From Bolinopsis microptera (taxonomy: Eukaryota > Ctenophora > Tentaculata > Lobata > Bolinopsidae): 64,000 nt of DNA. Position 1 is the first letter of the stretch. Each line of letters begins with the position of its first letter. A model generated the notes under the pieces. The model was not told the origin of the DNA. It did no database searches and saw only the letters and a program-made list of their open reading frames with translations. Both the position numbers and the translations under genes were made by a program. The DNA is taken from NCBI RefSeq assembly GCF_026151205.1, contig NC_087076.1, positions 436,001 through 500,000 on the forward strand, read 5' to 3'. Shown here in pieces: positions 1-10,780 of the stretch.

Positions 1-885
1 TGAGTGGAAATCTGGGCTCTTATAGTAGGCTGTATAATTTTTGTTCACAGAGAGAATTGAATGGATTGCTCTTGCTGTGGCAGTGAGTGTGGTAGGATCT
101 AGAGTTTTGTTGGAGAGCAAACCGACTAGGTCAGTAATGTTTAGGGGATGGAAATTGAATTTTTCCCTAACTGAGGAGTAGAGCAAACAGTCAATCAATA
201 CGTGACTTTCGTCCTCAATAGGCTTGAGCCCTTTGCTGAAAAAGCAGTAGGTGCACCAACGTTCTTCTCTTGGTACAAGGGGGGTTTCGTATCTGCCCCT
301 TTCGATGTAGAGGTTGTGGCAGCTGATACGAAACCTTGTCAGACTTTTTCGAACATCCGGTATTTTGATAATTCGTAGGTATGCCTCTGGTTCGAAATCA
401 TGTTTAATTAAGTTATAGAATTCTAGTTTTGGCGAGGAGGCCTTGGCAGCTTTCCAGGTATTCACGAATTCTTCCCTCATGTTATGACTGATTTGGGTGG
501 AGAGCTTAGATTTTGAGGAAGATGAGGGGGTGAAGTTGTATTTGGTGAGAAGCTTTGAGATGTTGGTATACCAAGGAAGTCCCAACATGATTTGTTCGTG
601 AAATGCAGCACAGAGTAGTTCGTTTTCAGTGTTTTCAAGGCGACTATAGTAATCTATTGCAAGTTTGCAGGCTTCAAAGAATAGAGGGTGGCGCCTGCTT
701 TCGCCCCAGCAACCTATATTTGATGCTTTTGAATGTACAGACAAAGACCACTTGGTAAACTTTAGGTGGAATTTTTCATAGTGGTCCTGTGCAATGTACT
801 TCAAGGTATGCTGGGGGTTGGCTTTGTCATCTATTTTTGAAAGGTATCTCATGGTTTTAGAGTGGGGGCATAGGACTTGACAGTG
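1..885 (-). mobile_element. 5'-truncated LINE, C-terminal part of ORF2
   Basis: On the minus strand an open frame runs from an ATG at 852 to the window edge without a stop. It continues a few codons further upstream through CPHSKTMRY before the LINE sequence stops near 885. The product has the layout of a LINE ORF2 tail: a post-RT helical region, then LTRFRISCHNLYIERGRY and a WCTYCF cysteine motif followed by HVLIDCLLYSS, a zinc-knuckle-like end. The same family recurs on the plus strand at 58150-59840 and 62344-62724. The intact frame suggests a fairly recent copy. The A/T-rich stretch 890-1000 separates it from the next fragment. Confidence 0.8.
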
Positions 886-1001
886 TGTATATAGCTGAAT
901 TTAAATTTAGATTTATTTGTAAATGTATAAAAATATTAAATATGTATTGATCGTTTTGTGGTAAATAAAAATTTTGTTTTACTAAAAAAAATTTTGTTTT
1001 A

Positions 1002-1391
1002 CTATCTCACTGCATATGAAGTCATGGTGTACATCGCGTCGATATGTATACTACTGAATACCATCAGGTAGTGCTTCACCGATATTATTCTATTACTAAC
1101 TCGGAGTGGGGGTATTCCCAGGATGACCTGTAGTATGGCATTTTGAACATTGAAAACTGCTCTCACAGCAGATTTTACAACCTTGTACCAAAGTTTGTTC
1201 AGTTCAAGCATGTTGGCATTAGTTTGCCAGATAAACGAGCCATAGAAGAGGGAGGAAAACATCACAGTCTTGGCCAACCTCACTAGGACTTTTTGGTTCA
1301 TCCCCCAATTACGGTTTGTATACCTGCTCAGACAAACCCAGCAGTAGATTAGCTTGTTGTATACATCCTGGCTGTGCTGCTTGAAGCTCAA
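1002..1391 (-). mobile_element. LINE fragment (post-RT region, second family)
   Basis: A 129-codon minus-strand frame contains NWGMNQKVLVRLAKTVMFSS, then LFYGSFIW and LGIPPLRV. This is the typical region between reverse transcriptase and RNase H in I/Jockey-type LINEs (helix, YGS.IW, then GIPP). Nothing upstream or downstream continues it, so it is a short relic. It may belong with the RNase H fragment at 49600-50660. Assignment to a clade is inference. Confidence 0.65.
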
Positions 1392-1954
1392 CTTACTGTC
1401 AAGTGTTATACCAAAAACTTAAACGTGCGCTATTAGCCAATCAGCATAACCACGCCCTGCTTGATTGGACCGTAAAAGATTTTACCTGCACAAATATTAT
1501 TTTCCAAACATTATAACTGGATGTTCAAACACATCTCGATTAAATTCCCCTAGGCTACTGTTTTCCAAGTCTTGTCCTGTGAGTAAAGAATGTGTGAGAA
1601 AGTATTACGTAATAAAATAAATGTATATTTTTTGAATTTTCTAAATCTAATCTGAGAATGAAGTATAAAGAAATTTTTAATTTGCTGTATAGTTTAAGAT
1701 ATTTATAGCTTATTATAACCATTGATACAAAGGCCATAATCTTTGGCCAGCTCTTTAATATCCACCTTGAAGCTACATTTTATATCCTTGAACTACACAA
1801 TATAAACTAAAGCATGTTTTAGTGTAGGCTTTTTGTCACAACAAGACTGCAACCTATAGTAACAACTATAAACAGAACCCCTAATGTTTACTAAAAAATT
1901 TCTTCTAGTCCTAAAATGAGCCTTGTCTCTAAAAACCTAACTGAACTAGCGTTT

Positions 1955-2150
1955 CGGTGTGTGCAAAAGCTTTCAGGCACGCGCATTCCTTGCCCCGTTA
2001 GTTACCTGTCCTTCCAAAACCAAACTAGCAGTCAAGGACAAAAAGTCATACACCAAATGGGCATTATATTTTATGAATTGTTTTACATCTTTTTATTCTG
2101 TAAAATGTGCTTAAATTAAATTTCTTGTTTCATTGAAATTTCTTGTTTCA
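1955..2150 (+). repeat. Dispersed repeat, inverted copy at right edge of window
   Basis: This stretch, including CAGGCACGCGCATTCCTTGC and TTTCTTGTTTCATTG, reappears as its near-perfect reverse complement at 63815-64000. A short related piece with AATGAAACAAGAAA lies near 3480-3560 and another near 52568. It is therefore a dispersed element end. No coding capacity is visible. Confidence 0.75.
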
Positions 2151-2285
2151 TTGACTTTGCTGCTTTCGTGAGATAGATGGTGTTTCCACATAGATCAAAG
2201 GATTTGGGAACAGCCGAAGTATATTGGCATTGGAAACATATAACTTCTGTTTTTTTCACGTTTCTGAAATAGGCGAGTGCTTTTG

Positions 2286-2602
2286 GTTCCATGGAAAAAT
2301 ATTGGTCCTGGTTCCTAGCCAAAATGAAAAATTATGTCCAGTCTAAGGTCAGCGCTTATGTGTAATTGTTTTGCAGAGCGATTTTCAATCGTGCGGTCCT
2401 GAAAATCGAGTTAAAAATCTATCTTCTCCTACATCCTACATCCTACACTTTTTGAGCGATCACCTTGAAAATTTCAGGATATGTTCTAGTAGGGACTATT
2501 TAAAACGATTGTCGGGCCAAACGTTTGGGATAGGCCTTTAACATTTTTTATTCGATTTTGAAAATCTTGGACCTCGTTTTTTGACGATTTTTTAAAAAGC
2601 CT
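2286..2602 (+). repeat. Arm of foldback MITE family (solo)
   Basis: It matches one arm of the large inverted repeat at 43935-44690, sharing GGAAAAATATTG, GGTCAGCGCTTATGTGTAATTG, TCTATCTTCTCCTACAT and GGACCTCGTTTTTTGACGATT. Only one arm is present here, so it is a decayed or truncated copy. Confidence 0.7.
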
Positions 2603-3225
2603 GGAGTTGGCCATTTCACTCACATTTAAAGACCTAACCCTTTACTTCAACCCTGACTTTAACCCTAACTCAATTCATATCTCAAGCGTCTGCCTAACGA
2701 AAAATTGTACCAAATTCCTTATAATATAGCCATGTCACTTACCCAGGCTATTATGTTCATAAACCGAATAAAGATTCGGAATGACAGGCTGAGCGCCACC
2801 CAGTAACCATGTCACGTGCATAATCGGAACAGTTTTTTACCGATGACTTGTCAGGGGAAGGGAAAATATCGACCTTCCACTGCACTGTGAAGTGATCTAG
2901 CACGCTTGTTTATTAAAGATATGGCCTCTCTGATAAAAATCGTAACTATAACTCATTAAAATTAACTTATTTTGATATGGATAAAAATGAAAATATTATT
3001 GAACAGAGATGAAAACTTATAAATTACTTCAGTGATGACGTCATGATAGATGATAATGTTACTGACAATTTCTAGGCCCATGCGTTTATATACTGTAAAG
3101 AACTTTATTGTATGCAATTATCGGTAACTAAGTGGGTTACAAAATGATCAATCAAGACTTTTTGTTGTCTATGCAAAGTTATCATTTTAAAAATCTAATA
3201 GATCTAATTGCATCGAATTCTGAAT

Positions 3226-5499
3226 TCAGAGGAAGTTGATAAGAACTGCCAGGATAGGAGCAAGTAGAGTAGCAACTCTGATGGCACCACTTGCTTTGTT
3301 ACAACTATCCTTTGCACATGATTCGCAGGCGGTATCTTTGGTGGTACAGTTTCCACATCCAGTTTTGAGGGTATAGGTTGTCATGGTGGCATCGCTCTTG
3401 GGCCTGAAATTAATCTTGTGTTATTTTTCAAAAGCTTTTCTAATTTTGTAGAAAATTTATAGAAATTTTCAAAGGAACAATGAAACAAGAAATGTTTCAA
3501 TGAAGCAATAAATCTAATTTTTAGCTCATTTTACAGAATCAACAAATTCATAACAGTTGAACAATAAAATATAATGTCGACAAAAGATAGGTGAAAAATG
3601 TGGACAGTTCCTCCCATCTATTTACCATATTTTGTTGCTATGATTTTAGCTTTCATTTTAGACTTCACGTCTCCCGAAATAAAACTGCGAACAAAGTAAC
3701 CTTGATAAAGTCCAATGCGTGACGAAAATTTGGTTTTACAGTTTACTTAGTTCCTTGCTTCACTTTGTTCGCAGTTTTATTTCGGGAGACGTGAAGTCTA
3801 AAATGAAAGCTAAATTTGTCTCAAACTCACGCTCAGCCTTAAGATCTATTTGCTATGATTTTGACAAGTACCACTTACATATTGCAAGCAATTGCTGTTT
3901 TTTCCAATCGTTTACATGCAGATGCAGCTGTAGACATAGCAAAGGCTTTGCTTGTGGCGTTGTATGTGTAGGTGTAACATTTGAAGTCTGCTCCGGCCGT
4001 TTTAGGTGTGTTGCATCCAGCATCAGCTGTACCAGTGCACTCTTCACAAGTCGAATCCTTGGTTTCACCGGCACATGCTCCACATGCATACTTTACTCCT
4101 GTTGCCAATCCGGTGAACTCAGTGAATTTTGGCCTGGGAATGTGAATATTGAGTTAACTATTTAAGGGGCCGGGGGTCTTCATCAAAATTCTCTCGAAAT
4201 TGACTTTATAGTTGTTTCTGATAGAAGGGATATCTATCAGATACTTTTGGTCTAATGGAAAAATATTGTTTCTAGCCAAAATTATTGTCAGTCAAAAGTC
4301 AGCGCTTATATGTGTAATTGTAGTGAGCGATTTTCAGAATTTTGAGATCTAAGGCCTTTTTTATTCGATTTTGAAAATCATGGACCTCGTTTTTTGACGA
4401 TTTTTTGAGGCCTAAGATTTTCAAAATCAAATAAAGAATGTTTAAAGGCCTATCTCAAAATTCTGTCGAGTAAGCATCAGAATTCAGAATAGAAGTTTTA
4501 AATGTATTTCTAAATGTTACATAATATAAATTATAATTACAAACATGATACTAAACACCGCCCCAAACTTCGTTTTGAAAGTCAACAAAACAAACTGATG
4601 CCGACGAAACACAAAATGTGCGCAGACTTCTTCAGGATCTGCACAGAATAAAATAAAAATGCAATGGTCACATGTGCCATTCTTCACAATCTACTGCAAG
4701 CGTTTGTGGTGTAGCCAAGAATCGACCAGTGCCGCTTTTTTGGCCGGGACCAGGACTGGAAAAAAGTGCCGGGACCGGGATTAAGCGGGGACCGGGAATA
4801 AGACCGGTTCCTGATCTCCAAGTCTACGAGAGAGGTGGGCTTGACAGATCACTAAGACACTAAAACCTGGTATCCGTTACTGATTACAAGCACAGCTCAC
4901 CCAACAAACCAGCACGTAACTCTGACAGTGTTTTGTTGAGTAATTGGTAAAGAATTTTGCTTCAAATTTCAGTTTTTCAAAAAATCGTTCATTTGTGCAA
5001 AAATTTTTTCGATAATTTAACAAAATTAGCAAAACAAAATTTAAAAATTTAGACTAAAATCCTAGTTCGGTCCCATTAGCAGGGACCTGGATTCCTGGTC
5101 CGGCCGATTTTTGACCGGAATCGGGATTAAGCCGGGATCCCGGTCGAACCTTGGGTGTAGCCACGTCAAAATAATTGTTAACATTAATTTGATGTTACAT
5201 ACTGTGAACAAAGTTTGTCGTCAGCGCTTGCACAGGCAGTAGCTTCCTTAGCGTCTCCTTGCACACATTTGATTGTGGCATCTGAAACGATTTTGGGTAA
5301 GTTAATGCAATGAGTAAGTCAACAACATTCTGCACAATATTTATTTTTATTAATGGACACTGGACAGAACTGTAACTTGGCTAAATTGTATTTTCAATAC
5401 AATTAAAATCATACACTAATATCTTCATGGTATAAATAAAATAATGATAGTCTTACTTGCGCTGTATATGCAGATGGCTAAAACAATCAGATACTTCAT
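3226..5499 (-). CDS. GPI-anchored two-domain cysteine-rich (Ly6/uPAR-like) protein A
   Basis: Four exons on the minus strand: 5499-5457, 5281-5203, 4133-3879 and 3403-3226 (stop). They total 555 nt, 184 residues, with GT-AG junctions and matching phases. The N-terminus MKYLIVLAICIYSA is a signal peptide. Sixteen cysteines fall in two repeats of one pattern (C, C, C, CxxC, CxxC, CN): C20/31/39/58-61/70-73/81 and C93/114/124/142-145/152-155/160. Each repeat ends in Cys-Asn, as Ly6/three-finger domains do. The C-terminus is a small residue followed by a hydrophobic tail (SGAIRVATLLAPILAVLINF), a GPI-attachment signal. It should sit on the outer cell surface; the ligand is unknown. It is a tandem paralogue of the gene at 8735-10160. 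The Ly6 family assignment is tentative because the CxxC spacing is not the classical three-finger one. Confidence 0.82.
3644..3817. mobile_element. Small foldback MITE in intron 3 of protein A
   Basis: Arms of about 55 bp (TTTTAGACTTCACGTCTCCC and its complement) flank a spacer of about 60 bp. The element lies wholly inside the intron between exons 3 and 4. There is no coding content. Confidence 0.75.
4164..4480 (+). repeat. Arm of foldback MITE family in intron 2 of protein A
   Basis: It begins GGGGCCGGGGGTCTTCATCA and continues like the arm at 43935-44300 (TTGACTTTATAGTTGTTTCTG, GTCAGCGCTTATATGTGTAA, GACCTCGTTTTTTGACGATT). A short inverted part of the second arm follows up to about 4470. 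Confidence 0.75.
4715..5154. mobile_element. Non-autonomous DNA transposon (hAT-like MITE) in intron 2 of protein A
   Basis: The ends are imperfect inverted repeats: CCAAGAATCGACC at the left, GGTCGAACCTTGG at the right, 11 of 13 matching. GTGTAGCCA occurs at both flanks and partly overlaps the ends, consistent with a target duplication of about 6-9 bp. The interior is rich in CCGGGACCGGGA-type sequence. No transposase frame is present. Confidence 0.65.
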
Positions 5500-7190
5500 G
5501 ATTATTCAGAAGGAGATAAAGGCTAGCTACCCAGGATAATTGTACGTTAAAGTTGTATGATTTGAAATATGTATACAAATGAATGATCATTGACAAATCG
5601 ATTGATGGTTGCTTTCAAGGTAAACTTCCAAAGTCCAAACTATAGCCTCTTCTCCTAGGTTAGGGTCGCCTCACCGTTGGGGTGAACTTCCTTTAAGTTA
5701 ATGATGACTTCCCTCTCAAAAAATCAAAATTTCCCTCTCTCTCTCCCTCAAACCTTCAATGTCAGTTATCAAAACAAAAATAAACAAAAATCTGAACAAA
5801 TGGTGCAAAAAGTAATGTGGACTGTGAAACCATGAATATGAGCATTAATCAGTCATTTCCACTGTGATTCCCGAAAAAATCGTACTTAATCATTACAAAT
5901 ATAGATAAAAGCAAGTACCTTACGAGACCTAAAAATAATTTGGGGAAAATAATGACGGTGACCTACATTGTTTAGTCCGAAAATGTGATTTTTGTTAGAA
6001 AAACTACTCCTACTCAGAAAAGCAAGTATGTATTTATTCCCTACTTTTTATTACCCTCTAGCCTGAACAAGTAAGCTGTAGAATGTAGATATGGGTAATA
6101 ACAAGCCTGAAAAACTTGTTTCAAATCATGGTCACGTTTATAAGCCGTTTTGTAAATTGTTACTTCGATCAAATGATATAAAACTAAAATATATACCTTT
6201 TTCCAAACATTTTCGGGGAAAGGGAAAAGGTACGGTAAGTCAGCGTTAACAGTAATTAACAGTAAAGTTTTACTGTACATAGGGTTATCTTCTTTTGATA
6301 CAGTACTGACACTGTATCATTAATTGAAGACAAAGCTTTTAAATTAAGTTTAAATCTCTAGAGTGATAATTCAGACGACATCGATTACAACCTTAAACGT
6401 TCAAATAACTCGACTTCTAATGTTAACTCAGCAGTGAAATCCAATAAAAGTCTCCCCTTATAATGAAAGTGAAAGTGAATGTGCAATCCTTACTCCTTAT
6501 AAAATATATTTGTTATGAGTGACGTGTTAACAAGGGTTTCTATTTCAGTACTTCAGGGCCAAAAATTATGATGTTATAAAACTCATTGTATGTTTCAGAA
6601 ATATAATATACACTTGTAAATGCTGTTAATAATTTGCGAATTATAAATTGACCACATATTATTATAATCAGAAAATTATACCATTTTTATTTTAAAGTAA
6701 ATTGTTAATAAAGAGATTGAAGGAATTGAAGTTGTTAATTCAGTAAATGAGTAGATTCAATGACACACGTTGGTCGTTGAGTAAGGTTAAAGGTAAAGAT
6801 CAATCGATATAATATAAGTCGTTTCAAAGCTGAGGTCACTAAGCATCTATGGAAATGATTATTGGATAGTGAAACAACAGTCTAACCTAGTCTCTTTGCT
6901 CCCCATATTATTATTTTTTTAATTTATTTTTTTATCTACCTTCCTATAGTTTCAACATCATATCACACTTCCCCCACACACCTTCTCACACATTAATGAC
7001 CATATCAGACCTGTATCTAATGTATCTGGAATTTGACGTATTGAAATACCAATTTTGACTCTATATCCACAGTTATTCACCATGGATTTGTTTGTTATTA
7101 AACAGTTTTTCATAAATTTTTGGATTTAGATTAATTCGATGTTATGGGTCTAAGTTACTGCGGACATAGTTCACTATGACGTGTTTACCG
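5500..7190. other. Intergenic, no gene seen
   Basis: AT-rich sequence between the two paralogous GPI-protein genes. No frame with recognisable protein content and no strong repeat structure was found. Confidence 0.5.
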
Positions 7191-7198
7191 TGAAGTAC

Positions 7199-7776
7199 CG
7201 AACTGAAGTAGAGGGACTGCAAGGTGATGATTCCTAAAGAACTGAAGTAGAGGGACTGCAAGGTGATGATTCCTAAAGAACTGAAGTAGAGGGACTGCAA
7301 GGTGATGACTCCTAAAGAACTGAAGTAGAGGGACTGCAAGGTGATGATTCCTAAAGAACTGAAGTAGAGGGACTACAAGGTGATGACTCCTAAAGAACTG
7401 AAGTAGAGGGACTGCAAAGTGATGATTCCTAAAGAACTGAAGTAGAGGGACTGCAAGGTGATGACTCCTAAAGAACTGAAGTAGAGGGACTGCAAGCCGC
7501 AAGGTGATGATTCCTAAAGAACTGAAGTAGAGGGACTACAAGGTGATGACTCCTAAAGAACTGAAGTAGAGGGACTGCAAAGTGATGACTCCTAAAGAAC
7601 TTAAGTAGAGGGACTGCAAGGTGATGACTCCTAAAGAACTGAAGTAGAGAGACTGCAAGGTGATGAATCCTAAAGAACTTAAGTAGAGGGACTGCATGGC
7701 GATGACTCCTAAAGAACTGAAGTAGAGGGACCGCAAGGTGATGACTTCTAAAGAACTGAAGTAGAGGGACTGCAGT
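7199..7776. repeat. 39-bp minisatellite, about 15 copies
   Basis: The unit contains AACTGAAGTAGAGGGACTGC followed by AAGGTGATGACTCCTAAAG (39 bp). Copies vary by single bases (GATTCC/GACTCC, GCAAAG, GAATCC), and one copy near 7496 has an 8-bp insertion. Because 39 is a multiple of three, frames stay open across the array on the minus strand; these are not taken as genes. Confidence 0.95.
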
Positions 7777-8734
7777 AGTTCGCAGCTAGGACTTGGAGCG
7801 TTGGGTATTCTCCCCGGTTGATTAATGATCGTTCAATGTTGAGTTATTTCATTGTAAGTACCTATCAATTATATTAACAATCAAGTAATCCTACCAAAAG
7901 TGACCAAATAACCTATGATAATTATATAGTAACAGGAATACAGCCTGTTGGACCTATAAGGGGCTAATACTTCAGATAATTTGTTTAGCAGGCGACGTTA
8001 GAGCGAGTATGAGAGGCCGAGGAGATATTATGAGATATTATATAATGTAAACTTCCTTCTAGTTGATACAGCACATTATGACACCAGGAAATTAGAGGAC
8101 TTATGGAGGCGACACACTCGGATGTAAGTTCAATTTAACTATTTAATTTTTAAATAAGCTATAGACGGGTTTTGTACAATGGAGGGAAATATGTGGTGAA
8201 ACAATCTGATGTTTACCGAGGTATCAAGTTCGTTAATTTCAGCATGTGTTCTCGATACTGAAACTCCTTAAATTCTACAATTGATACTACTGGGGAGCAC
8301 CTAATATTCAGGCTAAAAAATGAAGACTTGTGATTTTTCATCTGTCATCCTGCATAATGAGATTATACGAAACGGAAATGAATTAAGAACTAAAAATCGA
8401 GAACTCATGTGAGGTTAGTAGAGTTTAATTAATTTTGAACAGTTATTATATAGCCTATAGGTAGTAGGTACATTATACAAATGATAAGCAGCATTTATCC
8501 TTTAAATTAAGATTCAAACTCTTGACTGGAAATTATTATCATGTCATTAAATTTGCCCAAATTGATTTTAAATTATAACTCTATAATAATGCTAGAAAAA
8601 GATCTCGATCGTTACAATTATATATAAATATTTGTATCAACACTTTACGAAAACATTAGTGTGCGAAATTACAATATTATCATCGAATATTATCCTATCA
8701 ATAAGTTTCCGAGATTGGTTGTTAAGATTAGAGA
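7777..8734. other. Intergenic, no gene seen
   Basis: AT-rich sequence downstream of protein B's stop codon. No recognisable coding or repeat content. Confidence 0.5.
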
Positions 8735-10160
8735 TTAGAGAAGGTTGATGAGGACAGCAAGAAGAGGCACAAAGAGAGCAGCAACTCTAATTGCTCCTGA
8801 TGTGTTGCAACTGTCTGTTGTGCACTTTTCGCATGCGGTATCTTTGGTGGTGCAGTCCCCACATCCAGTTGTGGACGTATAGGTTGTCAAGGTGGCATCA
8901 CTTTTAGGCCTGAAATTTGGACTGTAAGTTACGAAAATTAAGTACCTCAAATGTCTATTCTAAGCTATATTAAAAGATAAAACAGCAATTATGATAAATT
9001 TGCAGACTTACTTGTTACAAACAATGGTGGTTGCTTCAAGTCGTTTGCATGTAGTGGCTTTGGCGGCGGCATCAAAGGCTTTGCTTGTGGCGTTGTATGT
9101 GTAGGCGTAACATTTGAAGTCTGCTGCAACCGTTTTAGCTGTGTTGCATCCAGCATCAGCTTTACCAGTGCACTCTTCACAAGTCAAATCCTTGGTTTCA
9201 CCGGCACATGCTCCACAAGCATACTCTACTCCTTGTGCCAGACCGGTGTACTCAGTGAATTTTGGCCTGCAATTTGTTTGCTATTATTAACAATGAAAAT
9301 AACACTATGGCATCAGATAACATACAGGTTGTGATCACAAACATGATACAGGGTAGGGTTGCCAACCGATATTATCGGCCGATAATATCGGCGATCTTTT
9401 CTCAAAAATCGTTATAGATATTATCGCGATCATTTTTAAGAATCATCGCGATAATCAACCACAGTGATTCGACTACAGTAGCAAGGCCAAGGATAGATAC
9501 TCTTGCTTGGGAGATTGGTCTATTGACAACTAACAGGCAGTGTTTCATTTTTGAAAACTAAATTCAATTATGATAATTGCTACATGGCTATGTCATTTTG
9601 TAACTATATTATGATGATGTAACAATGTAACATAGCATAGGAGCATAATTCAAGTATGCAGAGTGCATACAAATATTGCTTCAATTATCTTGCCGAAATT
9701 ATCGCGATAACCGATATTATCGTGATAATTTTGAAAAAATTATCGATCATCCTACTGCAAGTGTGTGTAATATTACATACTGTGAACAGAGTGTTTCGTC
9801 AGTTTTTGCACAGTCCGATGCTGCCTTAGCACCGTCGGTTCCTTGTACACATTTGATTGCAGCACCTGAAAAATTTTTAAAAATGTTACAGATATTTGGA
9901 GCTTAATGGTGGGCTCAAATTGAACTCAATCTCTTAAAAACTGTAAGGCGTAAAGTTGTGATTAAGATGCGATGTTAGATTATTCCTGAGAAATTTTTTT
10001 CGGAAATTGAATCATAACTTGAACTGGTATAGTACATAACATATATTATGTACTATGAATTGTTAATATAAAATGCACCGATAATATAAACAAATAATAT
10101 CTGTTTAGAGATCTTACTTGCGCTGTAAATGCAGACTGCTAGAACGACCAGGTACTTCAT
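8735..10160 (-). CDS. GPI-anchored two-domain cysteine-rich (Ly6/uPAR-like) protein B
   Basis: Four exons on the minus strand: 10160-10118 (an extra in-frame ATG sits at 10163), 9865-9781, 9266-9012 and 8909-8735 (stop). They total 558 nt, 185 residues. The structure matches its neighbour at 3226-5499: same phases, identical length of exons 1 and 3, signal peptide MKYLVVLAVCIYSA, the same doubled cysteine pattern (YACGACAG, CEECTG, GCNTAK; then TGCGDCTTKD, ACEKCTTDSCN), and a hydrophobic GPI-signal tail. Exon 3 differs mainly around the Ala-rich segment AFDAAAKATTC versus AFAMSTAASAC. This marks a tandem duplication with both copies open and therefore probably functional. Function and ligand are not evident. 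Confidence 0.83.
9349..9757. mobile_element. MITE in intron 2 of protein B
   Basis: The homologous intron of the paralogue has ACAAACATGATAC followed later by CTACTGCAAG. In this copy about 400 bp starting CAGGGTAGGGTTGCCAACC lie between those points. The insert has palindromic ends (CGATATTATCGGCCGATAAT at left; CCGATATTATCGTGATAAT at right) and no coding frame. Boundaries are approximate and no clean target duplication was seen. Confidence 0.6.
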
Positions 10161-10163
10161 CAT

Positions 10164-10780
10164 TTGGTTGATTTTCTGCCTTGAACTTGAAGATTGTGTT
10201 ACAATCAAATCTATTGAATTAAGTTGTCTTAAATTAAATGTTATCAATTTCCTTTAGTATTGATCAAATAATAATTGAACATTTTTCCAGATCACAGTCA
10301 TGTTATATTGAATATTATGCGAGTTTGAAAGCGGGATTTAAAAGTACAGTTAAAATATTCAGCATAACATAATTCGCATGTTCAACATCGAGTTCAATAA
10401 TCAATGTACTGTTCTCAGGATAGTGTCTAAACTAGATTCAGAAATTGTATATGGTATAATTTGTAGCTTTGAAGAATACTTTACTAGTACATATTATTAT
10501 TATTATATTTCCGTCTTATTATATTAGTCTCATTGATTTTAGAAAAACTTGCGAATCATGTACTCCATTACTGATGAGGATAAAATATGAACAGTTGTTG
10601 TCTTATGATGTACATAATCATTTACTCCATCTTTATATTGTAAAATTTGGAGCTATAAATCGACTAATGAAGGAACAAAAGAAGGTCGGATGTACAGCAG
10701 CTTACAATGCCCACAATACTCGCACTCACTCTACCCTGCACTTCCATACTTGCCATCACTGACTTGTTCCTTTATTCGCC
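10164..10780. other. Divergent intergenic region (head-to-head genes)
   Basis: 617 bp separate the start of protein B (-) from the start of the trefoil/kringle receptor (+). The region probably carries both 5' UTRs and promoters. No clear TATA or other motif could be assigned. Confidence 0.45.

Larger units (their letters stand above)
1400..3225. other. Intergenic, dispersed repeats only
   Basis: No gene recognised. It holds a dispersed repeat (1955-2150), one arm of a foldback MITE (2286-2602), and a stretch with CCCTAA-like motifs plus a segment GACAGGCTGAGCGCC (2636-2870). That segment recurs inverted near 31580-31615 together with similar flanks. Confidence 0.6.

Noticed and set aside
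3719-4165. Plus-strand 148-codon frame rich in Cys
   Set aside because: Antisense of exon 3 of the GPI-protein gene; its cysteines come from the complementary strand.
7185-7736. Minus-strand frames of LQSLYFSSLG-type repeats
   Set aside because: 39-bp period artefact; no start context, no homology, and frames differ between array halves.
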